Assembly (NCBI GenBank): GCA_020353515.1
Contig: CP070695.1
Location: 3,823,908 to 3,887,907, forward strand
Length of the DNA: 64,000 bases
Origin: Candidatus Heimdallarchaeota archaeon
GTDB lineage: Archaea; Asgardarchaeota; Heimdallarchaeia; Hodarchaeales; Hodarchaeaceae
Direction of reading: 5' to 3'
Within the stretch, counting starts at the first letter, position 1; every line of letters begins with the position of its first letter. The notes beneath the pieces were generated by a model. That model worked only from the letters and a program-made list of their open reading frames with translations, ran no database searches and was not told the origin of the DNA. The translations under genes were made by a program, and so were the position numbers. Positions 7,877 to 16,833 of this stretch are shown piece by piece.

Positions 7877-9799
7877 TCATTCGAATAAATATCTAATGGT
7901 TTTTTGCTTTATATGGTCAGGAAACTCAGGAACCTCCCAATTAAGAATTGTTACTTCATCAGCTCTCTCGATTGAAGCATTTTTTGCCAATCCACTTTGA
8001 GCAAAGGACTTGAGAAGGTGAATTGCTGCACGATTCCCCATAATTAACTCAGTTACGAAACGTGTAACACCTCGTTCAAGAGCTCTCTTTGTAAGGTACT
8101 CCAAAAAATATCTAGCTAGTCCCTTATTTCGGTATTTTTCATGAACTAGGAGAGAAATTTCGGCAGTTTGATTATCATAGAGGATGTAAAAATGGCCAGT
8201 TCCGATTATTTGTTCCGATGATATTGGCCCAAGAAAAGCTGCAATCCCCATATCACGAGAAAAATCAATATTTGCTTCTTTTTGTGCTTTTTCATGAGGT
8301 AGGGCTCTAATTGCGCTAAAATATCTGGAATATCTACTTTGATCGGATAGAGAATAAAAGAATGTTCGTAGTTTATCTTCATCGCTGGTTAAAATTGGTC
8401 TGATCCTAACCATGGGTCCATGTTTTAATGTAAAGTATTCTTGACAATCTAACGGGTACAACATGATATCTGGGGGATCATTGTAGATTTGATCTTGATA
8501 ACAATACCCATAATCCTTTGCTTTTTCCAATAGTTCTTTTCTAAATTTCGGATGTGCCAGTTCAATCATGGCAAGAACCCGCTCTCTAAGAGTGGCACCG
8601 TGAAGATAAGCAATTCCGTATTCAGAAACTACATATTCAATGTCAGCTCGTGTGATGGCAACACCTGCCCCTGGAGATAAATGCGAAACAATTCTGGATT
8701 TTCTTCCGTCTCTAGATGTTGAGGGAAGAGCAATAATAACTTTACCACCTTCAGATCTTAAAGCTCCCCTGTGGAGATCCACTGCTCCTCCTATACCACT
8801 ATAAAGGTAGTGACCTAAACTATCAGCTGCCACTTGACCTGTAAGATCGATTTCCAATGCAGAATTGACTGTTACCATTCTAGGGTTCTTTGAGACAACC
8901 GTTGGGTCTAAAACATAATCTGATGTATAAAATTTGAAATTTGGGTTGTCATTAATTGCACTATATAGTCGCTGAGTTCCCAAACAAAACGCAGAGATTG
9001 TAGCTCCTTTATGAATGACTTTTTCGGAATTTGTTACAATCCTTTTTTCAATCAAATCTAAAACAGAATCCGTAATCATCTCGGAATGGATACCCAAGTT
9101 TTCTCTATTTAGAAGATATTTTGGAACAGCATTTGGTACGTTACCAATACCAAAATGAAGAGTTGATCCATCCTCTATTAATGTGGCGACATTTTTAGCA
9201 ACACGTTCGATTTGCGGGGTTGTTAGCGGGGGAATCCACTCTTGTATTGGTGCTCGATTCTCTACCATGTAATCAATATCAGAGACATGAATTAGGCTAT
9301 CTCCATGTGTCACAGGCATTTCAGGATTAATTTCTGCGATTACCAATTTGGCATTTTCAACTGCAGACTTAGTAATATCAACACTGATTCCTAGACTAAT
9401 ATATCCTGAATCATCTGGCATAGAAGTTTGAATTAACGCAACATCAATAGGAAGTAGTTGTTTTCGAAATAACTCTGGGAGTTTTCTTGAGGAGACAGGA
9501 GTGTAATCCGCTCTTCCTGTTCTTACTGCATTTCTAATATTGTCAGTAATAAAGAAACTATTATAGCGGAATCGTTTTACATACTGTTCCTTGACGTAAG
9601 GAGCGGAACCAAAGGAGATTACATGATAAATCTCATTATCCTCGGTCCGAGTCTCCATGTTTGAGAGATGAAGTATCAGCAACCGAGGTTGGGCACATCC
9701 TGTTCCAACGAAGATTCGATCTCCAGGTTTTATATGGGATAGTGCTGAATCAGGTGTAGTTATTTTGGCTTCATCTGCTTCAACTGGTTGATACAGCAA
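7877..9799 (-). CDS. Acetyl-CoA hydrolase/CoA-transferase fused to a GNAT acetyltransferase domain
   Basis: Residues ~1-440 match the acetyl-CoA hydrolase/transferase (Cat1 / 4-hydroxybutyrate CoA-transferase) family: H-F-G-I-G-N-V-P-N-A-V, N-S-A-L-E-I-D-L-T-G-Q-V, S-G-I-G-G-A-V-D and the closing V-V-S-E-Y-G-I-A-Y-L-H-G then A-H-P-K-F-R. Residues ~465-620 are a GNAT domain (V-R-I-R-P near its start, then V-H-E-K-Y-R-N-K-G-L-A at the acetyl-CoA loop). The fusion would couple acyl-CoA handling to an acetyltransferase; similar two-domain proteins occur in bacteria. The start is TTG preceded by AAGGTGG. It converges on the prenyltransferase gene, eight bases apart. Confidence 0.85.
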   Translation of the reverse strand: MLYQPVEADEAKITTPDSALSHIKPGDRIFVGTGCAQPRLLILHLSNMETRTEDNEIYHVISFGSAPYVKEQYVKRFRYNSFFITDNIRNAVRTGRADYTPVSSRKLPELFRKQLLPIDVALIQTSMPDDSGYISLGISVDITKSAVENAKLVIAEINPEMPVTHGDSLIHVSDIDYMVENRAPIQEWIPPLTTPQIERVAKNVATLIEDGSTLHFGIGNVPNAVPKYLLNRENLGIHSEMITDSVLDLIEKRIVTNSEKVIHKGATISAFCLGTQRLYSAINDNPNFKFYTSDYVLDPTVVSKNPRMVTVNSALEIDLTGQVAADSLGHYLYSGIGGAVDLHRGALRSEGGKVIIALPSTSRDGRKSRIVSHLSPGAGVAITRADIEYVVSEYGIAYLHGATLRERVLAMIELAHPKFRKELLEKAKDYGYCYQDQIYNDPPDIMLYPLDCQEYFTLKHGPMVRIRPILTSDEDKLRTFFYSLSDQSRYSRYFSAIRALPHEKAQKEANIDFSRDMGIAAFLGPISSEQIIGTGHFYILYDNQTAEISLLVHEKYRNKGLARYFLEYLTKRALERGVTRFVTELIMGNRAAIHLLKSFAQSGLAKNASIERADEVTILNWEVPEFPDHIKQKTIRYLFE

Positions 9800-10080
9800 A
9801 AACCACCTTGATGGAATATTTCAACTCGGTTTATATCTTATAATGTTAGTTTGAACAAGAATTTATTTGGGCTTTCTTATTCTTTTTTCGGATATAATTC
9901 AATTATTTCATAACTACTTCTTTTTTCAATTGTCATTTTAGGATAAGGTATTTTTTAACAATAGTTAATGGCGAACTCCTTTATTCTGAGCGTTAGAGTT
10001 TTATACTTCGCATACCTATTTTTACAAAACCAATGATAAGATGTCTATGACTATTTCCAAAGGAAAGAAAGTGGTAAAGT
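9800..10080. promoter_or_regulatory. Divergent promoter region between the CoA-transferase and FAD/FeS dehydrogenase genes
   Basis: This 281-base AT-rich gap separates two divergent genes. On the minus strand a TATA-like GATATAAACC lies about 30-40 bases upstream of the TTG start at 9799. On the plus strand TTTATACTT lies near 10000-10008, about 75 bases before the ATG at 10081. I see no ORF or RNA-like structure. Divergent expression from one control region fits shared organic-acid metabolism, but no operator repeat is evident. Confidence 0.4.
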
Positions 10081-13047
10081 ATGCTAAAGAGCGTTTTCGA
10101 TCCAAAATCTATTGAGAGGGATTTAAAACCTAGGATCCAAGGGGATATTGCCATTGATGACATCAGTCGTAATTTCTTCAGCACTGATGCAAGTGTATAT
10201 AGGATTGTGCCTTCCTGCGCCGTTTATCCCAAAAATAAAGAAGATGTGAAAACTGTAATAAAATACGCAAGTAGTAAGGGAATTCCTATCCATGCCAGAG
10301 GAGCTGGATCTGGATTAACGGGCTCAAGTCTAGGACCAGGAATTGTACTCGCTTTTAGAAGATATATGAACCAGATTATCGAGATAAACGAAGATGAGGC
10401 ATATACGATTGTGCAACCTGGAGTCATCTGTGGGAATTTGAACCACGAACTAGCTAAGATAGGAAAGATTGTCTACGTCGATAATTCATCTGAAAATTAT
10501 GCCTCTATTGGAGGAATGATAGGAACAAACTCATCAGGGGCACATGCAGCAAAGTACGGATATATGGCTGATTTTGTTGAAGAACTAACGGTTATTTTAA
10601 GTAATGGTGAAGAAATCAAGACTTATCCCATCGAAATTGATTCTGAAGAATATAATAGCAAAGTTACAGCGGATACATTAGAAGGAAATCTTTACAAATC
10701 AGTAGTAGACATGATTAACAATCCAGAGATTCAAGGTCTTATTTCAGAAAAATGGCCCAAGGTTAAAATGAATGTTAGTGGCTATAACATAAGAGATATG
10801 GTAAAAGACAATATGGTTGACTTATCAAAAGCATTTTTGGGGTCTGAAGCAACTTTAGGAGTTGTTGTAGAGGCTAAACTTAAATATATTGACAAACCAA
10901 TAGACAAAACCTTAGTAGTCATGGATTTCGACTCTCTTGCTAATTCAGGAAGAGCTGTAGACTTAATGGTAAATCAGATAGGAGTTGCTGCTATTGAAAT
11001 GCTTGGCAAGGGTGTTATTGAATTTGGTATCGAAATGAACCCCGATTTGAAACAATTTATCCCCAAAATTGTTGATAATATCCTTTACATTGAATTCGAC
11101 GAACAAGATCCGAAAATCCGATCTGAAAAAGTCGAAAAAACGAGAAAATTAATTATTGAGCAAGAAAAATTAGCCACAGATATGAGATTTTCTGATGATC
11201 CAGTTGAACAAACAAACCTTTGGAAAGTTAGAAAAGATGCAGTACCTTTACTTCAGAAAGTTCGTGAACCTCGTCGTATTATGGCATTCGTAGAAGATCA
11301 AACAGTTCCCTTAGAACATTTAGGGCATTATATGACAAAGTTAAGAGAGGAAGTATTTCCTAAACATGGAATACGAGCAGCAATCTATGGACATGCATCG
11401 AAAGGACTTGTTCACACACGACCATTTGTTAATACAAAGGATCCAAAGGACTTACAAATTATAAAGGATGTCGCGGATGAAATCAATTCCTATGTTATCA
11501 GTATAGGAGGAGCTGTCTCTGGTGAACACAATGATGGCCTTGATCGTGTAAATTTCATTATAGATATGTATGGGGAAGACCTGTACGAAGTATTCAGGAA
11601 ATTAAAAGCACAATTTGATCCAAATGGAATTTTAAATCCTGGGAAAAAGATTACAGATGAACAAGACCTAATAATAAAGAACTTACGCTTTGGTGCTGAG
11701 TATTCAACTTTAGATATGGACACAAATCTCGTTTGGGATGATAAGTGGGGATTTACAGACGTTATTGAATCCTGTCACGGTTGTGGAAAATGTACTGTAG
11801 AATTGATTCCCCAAAGAGATTGTCCAATTTATAGAGCAAAAAGAGCAAGTACAGGAGAACTAGCCTCACCAAGGGCTCGAGCAAATTTAATGCGTGGTAT
11901 TATCTCTGGACAGTTAGATTACAAGATATTCCACTCAAAAGAAGCCAGAGAGGTATTAGAAGACTGTGCAGGATGCATGATGTGCATTGTCGACTGTCCC
12001 TCTTCAGTAAACATACCCAAAGCAATGTTTGACGCAAAAATCATGCACTATAAAAAATCAAAGTGGCCTTTTATCGGAAAAATTCCGAGAGGGCATTATT
12101 TCGCAGGTAACTATGAACTTATCGCTCGATTAGGAAGTACATTCGCGCCTCTATCAAATATAGGGTTGTGGGGACCAAACAAGTACATGATGCAACTCTT
12201 TGGAGGGGTTCACCACAAGGCAAACTTCCCAAAGTTTCGTAGAAAAACTTTCCAAAAATGGTTCAAGAATTATCGTAAATCAAACCCACCTCCCAGTAAT
12301 CCTACAAAGAAAGTAGCAATTTTCCATGGTTGTTTTGCTAACTACACCGAAAATACAGATATTGCTATTGCAGAAGTCCAAGTTCTGGAAAAAAATAACA
12401 TCGAAGTAGTTGTTCCTGATAAACAATATTGCTGTGGAATTCCACTTCTCTCTAATGGTCTCGGTCATGTGGCGATTAAGAAAGGTGAGAAAAACGCAAA
12501 AATTTTTGCAGAATATGTAAAGCAAGGATACGATGTTGTAACCCAATGTAGTTCCTGTTTCGCCACACTTAAGGATGAATTACACGATACACTAGTTGGG
12601 AACGATGACTCGAAGGTAGTCAAAGATAAAACCTATTTCTTCTCTGATTATATCCTAAAACTTAAAGAAGAGGGAAATTTAAACACTGATTTCAATGGTT
12701 CAACAGGAAAGAAACTTCGTTTTGGCTACCACGAACCATGTCATCTTCTTAGTACTGGTAGTAAAGGAATATCTGTAAATTTACTAAAAAATGTAGATAG
12801 TATAGACCTAATCCCTCTTAAAACTGAATGTTGTGGTCAGCTAGGATCTTGGGCTTTTAAATCAAAGAATTACAAGTATGGGCAAATCATTGCTGAAAGA
12901 AGTTTATACCCAGAGGCAAAGAGAGAGGATATTGATGTTCTCGTCACTGATTGTCCTACATGTAAACTCCAGCTCCTAAATGTTGATAAAGAGATCTATC
13001 ACCCCACCCAAGTTCTTCGAGACGCTTATGGTTTAGAAAAACCTTAA
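10081..13047 (+). CDS. FAD-linked D-2-hydroxyacid (D-lactate/glycolate) dehydrogenase with C-terminal Fe-S and two CCG domains
   Basis: This 988-aa cytosolic protein joins three modules. Residues ~35-240 are a PCMH-type FAD-binding domain (A-R-G-A-G-S-G-L-T-G-S-S and N-S-S-G-A-H-A-A-K-Y-G). Residues ~240-530 are the FAD-oxidase C domain. The C-terminal half has two 4Fe-4S motifs (C-H-G-C-G-K-C and C-A-G-C-M-M-C-I-V-D-C-P) and two CCG (cysteine-rich) domains (Y-C-C-G-I-P and E-C-C-G-Q-L-G). The layout matches GlcD-GlpC fusions of the D-lactate, glycolate or 2-hydroxyglutarate dehydrogenase type, which pass electrons to quinone or an electron-transfer protein. The LarA-like protein at 24.7 kb could supply D-lactate. 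The substrate is inferred. Confidence 0.85.
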   Translation: MLKSVFDPKSIERDLKPRIQGDIAIDDISRNFFSTDASVYRIVPSCAVYPKNKEDVKTVIKYASSKGIPIHARGAGSGLTGSSLGPGIVLAFRRYMNQIIEINEDEAYTIVQPGVICGNLNHELAKIGKIVYVDNSSENYASIGGMIGTNSSGAHAAKYGYMADFVEELTVILSNGEEIKTYPIEIDSEEYNSKVTADTLEGNLYKSVVDMINNPEIQGLISEKWPKVKMNVSGYNIRDMVKDNMVDLSKAFLGSEATLGVVVEAKLKYIDKPIDKTLVVMDFDSLANSGRAVDLMVNQIGVAAIEMLGKGVIEFGIEMNPDLKQFIPKIVDNILYIEFDEQDPKIRSEKVEKTRKLIIEQEKLATDMRFSDDPVEQTNLWKVRKDAVPLLQKVREPRRIMAFVEDQTVPLEHLGHYMTKLREEVFPKHGIRAAIYGHASKGLVHTRPFVNTKDPKDLQIIKDVADEINSYVISIGGAVSGEHNDGLDRVNFIIDMYGEDLYEVFRKLKAQFDPNGILNPGKKITDEQDLIIKNLRFGAEYSTLDMDTNLVWDDKWGFTDVIESCHGCGKCTVELIPQRDCPIYRAKRASTGELASPRARANLMRGIISGQLDYKIFHSKEAREVLEDCAGCMMCIVDCPSSVNIPKAMFDAKIMHYKKSKWPFIGKIPRGHYFAGNYELIARLGSTFAPLSNIGLWGPNKYMMQLFGGVHHKANFPKFRRKTFQKWFKNYRKSNPPPSNPTKKVAIFHGCFANYTENTDIAIAEVQVLEKNNIEVVVPDKQYCCGIPLLSNGLGHVAIKKGEKNAKIFAEYVKQGYDVVTQCSSCFATLKDELHDTLVGNDDSKVVKDKTYFFSDYILKLKEEGNLNTDFNGSTGKKLRFGYHEPCHLLSTGSKGISVNLLKNVDSIDLIPLKTECCGQLGSWAFKSKNYKYGQIIAERSLYPEAKREDIDVLVTDCPTCKLQLLNVDKEIYHPTQVLRDAYGLEKP

Positions 13048-13135
13048 ATTCTTATTAAACCGTAAATGTAAGAGATTTGATTGACAATTCATCTCTCTTC
13101 CTTTTTTATTAATATCCCTGAATATATTACAGACA

Positions 13136-13565
13136 ATGTTTGATGAGAGACGGATTGATGCAGAAACCAGAAAAGGAAAGTTTAACAGTGTTTTTTGCCG
13201 AAAATTATATACAGATAAATCTGCGTTTGTTTTGATGAATTTTACTGGAAAGCTAATTGATTTATTTACCCTTTCACATGAGCTCGGACATGCTCTCCAT
13301 GCATACCTTGAAACAAGAAATTACGGATATTTCCTTTCAAATAAGTCTGCAATCTTTGCGTTAAATTTCGTGTACAAAATTGATGGAAACTAATCGTGAG
13401 GGAGGGACCCGAAAATTTAAGCATCTTATGGGAGCAGGAATGTCTTCTATGAAAGAAAAAGGTAGATTTCTGGGAATTGATTTTGATGATCCAACTTGCT
13501 GGGATAAAAGCCTTCAGGAATATAAGAAATATCTTGATGAATATGAAAAATTAATTAATTCATAA
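13136..13565 (+). pseudogene. Decayed oligoendopeptidase F (peptidase family M3) remnant
   Basis: The first piece (13136-13393) reads F-D-E-R-R-I-D-A then T-L-S-H-E-L-G-H-A-L-H, the zinc-binding HExxH core of M3B oligoendopeptidases with its usual leader (M-N-F-T-G-K). It stops soon after at D-G-N. The second piece (from 13380, another frame) resembles only the C-terminal tail of the family (G-I-D-F-D-D-P-T-C-W). The ~400 residues normally before the HExxH and ~150 residues between the pieces are missing. A normal enzyme has about 600 aa. I therefore call a pseudogene left by deletion and frameshift; its 3' end overlaps the convergent CoA-transferase stop. Confidence 0.8.
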
Positions 13566-15443
13566 CAATCTCCCTAAAAAGTACCTTTCTGGATCGAAAG
13601 ATCTAAGAAAACATAACCAGTCAGCAGAAGGCGACTTAAATTGAGTTAGGGGTCTTTTTATTTGTAGATCCCAACTAATAGTATCTCTAATCTTTTTAAG
13701 AATTTGATCTTCATTTGAACCTTCTCCAATATATCCAGTTAATACAAATGTTCCATCCTCATTTTTTTCAAATAGCGCTTCTGTAGTCACACATGCAGCA
13801 ACTTTTACACCTGGTACTGTGATATAGGGTACTTTAGGAGGAAATCTTCCAGATTTAAGAGGAATGAGTACGATGATTTCATGGGCGTTTGATCCCACAT
13901 CATTGGCACCCCCAGACCCAAATAAGACAAATGAGTTAACCCTGGTTGAATTAATATTACCAAATTGATCGATTTGTCCTGCTCCAAGTATACCAAGACT
14001 CTTCGTCTTACGCAGCAATACTCCTAGGGAAGTGATAGAATCAAGAATAGCTGTTGAGGAACGAAGGTTATTAAATTCAAATATGTAAGGACTTGCTGGT
14101 TTAGGTTGATAACCATAAAAACCGACCTCTGCAAGAAGATTAATGTCTTGGCCAGCCTCACTGAGTGAATGTGCCGCTAACCATGCAGCAAGATTAGATG
14201 CTCCTTGACCAGCCAAAATCGTAGAATATTTTTCCCTTATAACACGATCCTTTATGAGCTCTGTAGCAACCCAAATCATATTCTCGACTGGTGTGGCTGG
14301 ATGGTCTGATTGAATGATGTATTTCTTCTCTGTTACAATCCATTTCCAGTATGATTCATCTAAATGTCCACAATTCGCAGCCAAGTGTTCTATTCCTATT
14401 TTTTTTAAATAAGATTCTGGATTTGTGTTATGAATCCATTCTTTTATCCAAGAAGACACGGTTTCAGGCTTTTTCGCTGCTTCACGAAAATTGATCAGAT
14501 GATCAAGATCGATATCATATCCAGTTCCCCTTGGTCCATAATGAGAACCAGGATGTCCTCCAAACGGTGACTCAATCACAAAATCTACAATTCCCCCTGG
14601 AAGTGTTTGACACTGATGAGTATTTGCTAATTTCCTAATCACATCTGTAGGTAATATTTTTTCTGTTGTTAGTATTACTTTTTCACTTGCAAAACAACCC
14701 CAGAGGTTTTCACTGTATGGTGGGAAGACAATTGCGTTTCCTAATTGATCAGCTGCCCAAACATGAATGAAGCTTATATCAGGACTAAGTTCCTCCACAA
14801 TGGTGACGTCTTGGCTAGGATTAAAAGGATTGGAAACAGTTTTAAAGAAAACTTGATTATCCAATGCCATTGTACTTCCACTGATGGATGTAGTTGGAAT
14901 GAATTGAAGACCAAGGGCACCAGCGTACAAGCGAAGGGAGATTACCATCAAAGACCACTGTTCGATCTCGAGACCATTGTCCACAGCATGTTGAAACACA
15001 GGAGAAATTCCTGGTCTTGGGTAAACATCCCCAACATAGCTTGTAATCAACTTTGATACTAAGCCTTCTGCAATTATCAATTGAATTTGACTTGCAGAGC
15101 CCAGTGAGATTACTTCAAATTGAGGATTTTTGCCGACAGATTGCCTAATAATCTCCCTAATGGATGAATAGGGTAATGCGCTAATACAAGCAAAATGAAG
15201 CTGCATCTGTTCTATTAAGGTCTCATTTAGTGCATTTGATAGGTCGGTACGTTTATCAGAATGTACTTTCTGATAAGTTTTGAGCTTAGATTCAAGATCT
15301 TGAGAAAAAGAATGCAAAAAAATCACCCAAAATTGTTTTGACTGGTGTCTTTCAACATGGTCTTTATAAATTGTGAGGAGTATTATCACGATATTTGGTA
15401 GAGATAAATAATCAGCTTTGAGGTTGAAACGTGGATTTGTCAC
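13560..15443 (-). CDS. Fused two-subunit CoA-transferase family I (glutaconate/3-oxoacid CoA-transferase-like)
   Basis: The 627-aa protein carries both halves of a family I CoA-transferase. The A-like half includes L-P-Y-S-S-I-R-E-I-I-R-Q, L-R-L-Y-A-G-A-L-G and E-E-L-S-P-D. The B-like half has A-G-Q-G-A-S-N-L-A-A, L-A-E-V-G-F-Y-G, A-G-Q-I-D-Q-F-G-N-I-N-S-T and the G-S-G-G-A-N-D oxyanion loop. It would move CoA between carboxylic acids. The first ~75 residues match nothing I know, and the GTG start lies only 10 bases from the divergent gene at 15454, so a start further in (e.g. Met near 15212) is possible. The acyl substrate is unknown. Confidence 0.75.
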   Translation of the reverse strand: MTNPRFNLKADYLSLPNIVIILLTIYKDHVERHQSKQFWVIFLHSFSQDLESKLKTYQKVHSDKRTDLSNALNETLIEQMQLHFACISALPYSSIREIIRQSVGKNPQFEVISLGSASQIQLIIAEGLVSKLITSYVGDVYPRPGISPVFQHAVDNGLEIEQWSLMVISLRLYAGALGLQFIPTTSISGSTMALDNQVFFKTVSNPFNPSQDVTIVEELSPDISFIHVWAADQLGNAIVFPPYSENLWGCFASEKVILTTEKILPTDVIRKLANTHQCQTLPGGIVDFVIESPFGGHPGSHYGPRGTGYDIDLDHLINFREAAKKPETVSSWIKEWIHNTNPESYLKKIGIEHLAANCGHLDESYWKWIVTEKKYIIQSDHPATPVENMIWVATELIKDRVIREKYSTILAGQGASNLAAWLAAHSLSEAGQDINLLAEVGFYGYQPKPASPYIFEFNNLRSSTAILDSITSLGVLLRKTKSLGILGAGQIDQFGNINSTRVNSFVLFGSGGANDVGSNAHEIIVLIPLKSGRFPPKVPYITVPGVKVAACVTTEALFEKNEDGTFVLTGYIGEGSNEDQILKKIRDTISWDLQIKRPLTQFKSPSADWLCFLRSFDPERYFLGRLL

Positions 15444-15453
15444 CAGGTGGTGA

Positions 15454-15936
15454 ATGGTGAAGTATCAAGAAATTGTGGATCCGATCCTGTTTAGACAGCA
15501 TATTAAACTTAACTATGCTGATGTAGTTTGGAATGCCTACATTCACAAAGAAAAAGTCGAACAACTACTTAACAAGGAGCTCGTCGGATCCTTAAACTCA
15601 TTAGTCCAGCTTTTTCTGCAGTATGTTGTAAAAGAGTGGGCTTGTCCTAAATGTTTACAAGTCATACTTCCATTTATGAAGAATTGTTATCGGGAGCTCC
15701 CAGAACGGGGAGATATTGTCTATGTTTCCTCTTCTTCTCTTTTAAGTAACTTTCCTGTATTATCGTGTCCGCATTGTGAAACACAAATTGTTGTGATAGC
15801 CACAAGTGAGCATAGTGATATTTTTGAATTTCGTTATCAATTTATCAAGGGGGAATTTTTTGATCTAATTGAGCAACGAGCTCTAACAGATTCTGAAATA
15901 TCAGAACTTGGCTTAACAAAAAAAGATCAACAGTAG
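15454..15936 (+). CDS. Hypothetical zinc-ribbon protein
   Basis: The 160-aa protein has W-A-C-P-K-C near residue 67 and C-P-H-C near residue 111, the spaced CxxC pair of a zinc ribbon, within an otherwise unrecognised sequence. No membrane segment is evident. The ATG follows a GGTGGTG SD. The start lies 10 bases from the divergent CoA-transferase start, so its promoter must sit inside that gene or the assigned starts are too long. The next gene downstream also encodes zinc ribbons, so the two may work together. The function is unknown. Confidence 0.5.
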   Translation: MVKYQEIVDPILFRQHIKLNYADVVWNAYIHKEKVEQLLNKELVGSLNSLVQLFLQYVVKEWACPKCLQVILPFMKNCYRELPERGDIVYVSSSSLLSNFPVLSCPHCETQIVVIATSEHSDIFEFRYQFIKGEFFDLIEQRALTDSEISELGLTKKDQQ

Positions 15937-16015
15937 TGGATAGACAAAAATTAAGAACACTTAGAATAAAAATACCAACGCAAAATCAAAGGAGGAAGAG
16001 GAGAAAACGGTTCAA

Positions 16016-16228
16016 ATTGTTATTTCTAATCCATTTTCCCTTACACCTTCTTTCAATTGGGTGAATCTTATTATTGCCCTTTTGTTTATAGGTCTAGCTC
16101 TAATTGCAGTAATAGGGTCAGTTATTTTTTGGAAAAAAGGATTTTTGTTCAAAAAACCTTCTGTAACCATAGAGACTTTCACTTCTCCCAGTCCCAGCAC
16201 AGATAGCAAGCAAGCAAGCAACACCTAG
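16016..16228 (+). pseudogene. Upstream part of a frameshifted gene: single-TM segment with Ser/Thr/Pro linker
   Basis: This open frame has no ATG, GTG or TTG near its SD-like purine run GGAGGAAGAGGAG (15991-16003). The nearest plausible initiator is ATT at 16016; GTG at 16061 is an alternative. It encodes N-P-F-S-L-T-P-S-F-N-W, one long hydrophobic helix (N-L-I-I-A-L-L-F-I-G-L-A-L-I), a basic K-K-G-F-L-F-K-K stop-transfer and an S/T/P-rich stretch. It ends at TAG 16226-16228, just past the (GCAA)4 repeat. A shift equal to one repeat unit joins it to the zinc-ribbon frame starting at 16257, giving a 261-aa single-pass membrane protein. Confidence 0.5.
16206..16221 (+). repeat. (GCAA)4 tetranucleotide repeat at a reading-frame break
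   Basis: Four perfect tandem copies of GCAA lie exactly where the membrane-segment frame must shift to join the zinc-ribbon frame. Three copies (or six) put both parts in one frame; four copies break it. Short tandem repeats of this kind mutate by slippage and act as phase-variation switches in some bacteria. Here it could equally be an assembly error or a fixed mutation. Confidence 0.7.
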
Positions 16229-16256
16229 TGTACCTACTACTATACCAAGTGCATCA

Positions 16257-16805
16257 GTGACTATGGATTCAGAATCACTTCAAGATCTACTTAGGGGTCG
16301 AGCTATTGCGATTGATACTCTTACCTCTGAGTTCAGTTGTAGTCAGTTAGAACTCCCCCAGATGATAAAAAACGCGATTGGTGATTCTATAAGAGGACGT
16401 AATCTTGTGATGAAAACAGGTCTATTTCTCATGGAAAATTGTCCACCTAATAAAACAAACTGCCAAATCTGTATAAGAGAGTTCGAAGGAGAGACCTATT
16501 TCCAATGCGAAGACTGTCGGAGGCATGTATGCACCCCTCACTACGTTGATCTGAAAACTGTCGGTTCTACTAATTGTCCAAATTGTGGTGGAACCCTGAT
16601 GTCTTTCCCATTCAGCTGTGAAGGGTATGGTTTAGATTTTAGTAATGTGATTGAATTACCACAGGAAACTACTCGATGTCCTCTCTGTAGCTACTCTTTA
16701 CCCTCTCAAACTGATTTAATAGAAGGAAGAACAAGTGCAATTACTTTTTCTACTCGAATTGAACCATCAGGAGTGGATTTTGAGTCCGAGAAGAAAGGAA
16801 AATAA
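16257..16805 (+). CDS. Double zinc-ribbon / RING-like cysteine-rich protein (possibly 3' part of a frameshifted gene)
   Basis: The 182-aa frame starts at GTG 16257. Its C-terminal two thirds carry C-Q-I-C, F-Q-C-E-D-C-R-R-H-V-C, C-P-N-C-G-G and C-P-L-C: enough Cys/His for a RING-like or double zinc-ribbon fold followed by a second ribbon. The N-terminal ~45 residues are helical (L-Q-D-L-L-R-G). The frame is open upstream through a Pro/Ser/Thr stretch to the repeat at 16206, which suggests the intact gene began near 16016 with a TM anchor. A role in ubiquitin-type chemistry is conceivable because of the C-x2-C pattern, but nothing else supports it. Confidence 0.55.
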   Translation: MTMDSESLQDLLRGRAIAIDTLTSEFSCSQLELPQMIKNAIGDSIRGRNLVMKTGLFLMENCPPNKTNCQICIREFEGETYFQCEDCRRHVCTPHYVDLKTVGSTNCPNCGGTLMSFPFSCEGYGLDFSNVIELPQETTRCPLCSYSLPSQTDLIEGRTSAITFSTRIEPSGVDFESEKKGK

Positions 16806-16833
16806 ATATGGTCTCTATGGAGACCGAATTGAT

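Noticed and set aside
14745..15056. Antisense open frame inside the CoA-transferase gene
   Set aside because: No SD, no family motif, and it lies wholly over a well-supported gene.
16206..16221. (GCAA)4 as a CRISPR or binding-site repeat
   Set aside because: Too short and adjacent; its position at the frame break explains it better.
16257..16805. Second RING E3 for the ubiquitin cluster
   Set aside because: The Cys/His spacing is compatible with plain zinc ribbons and the gene is 41 kb away from the cluster in a different context.
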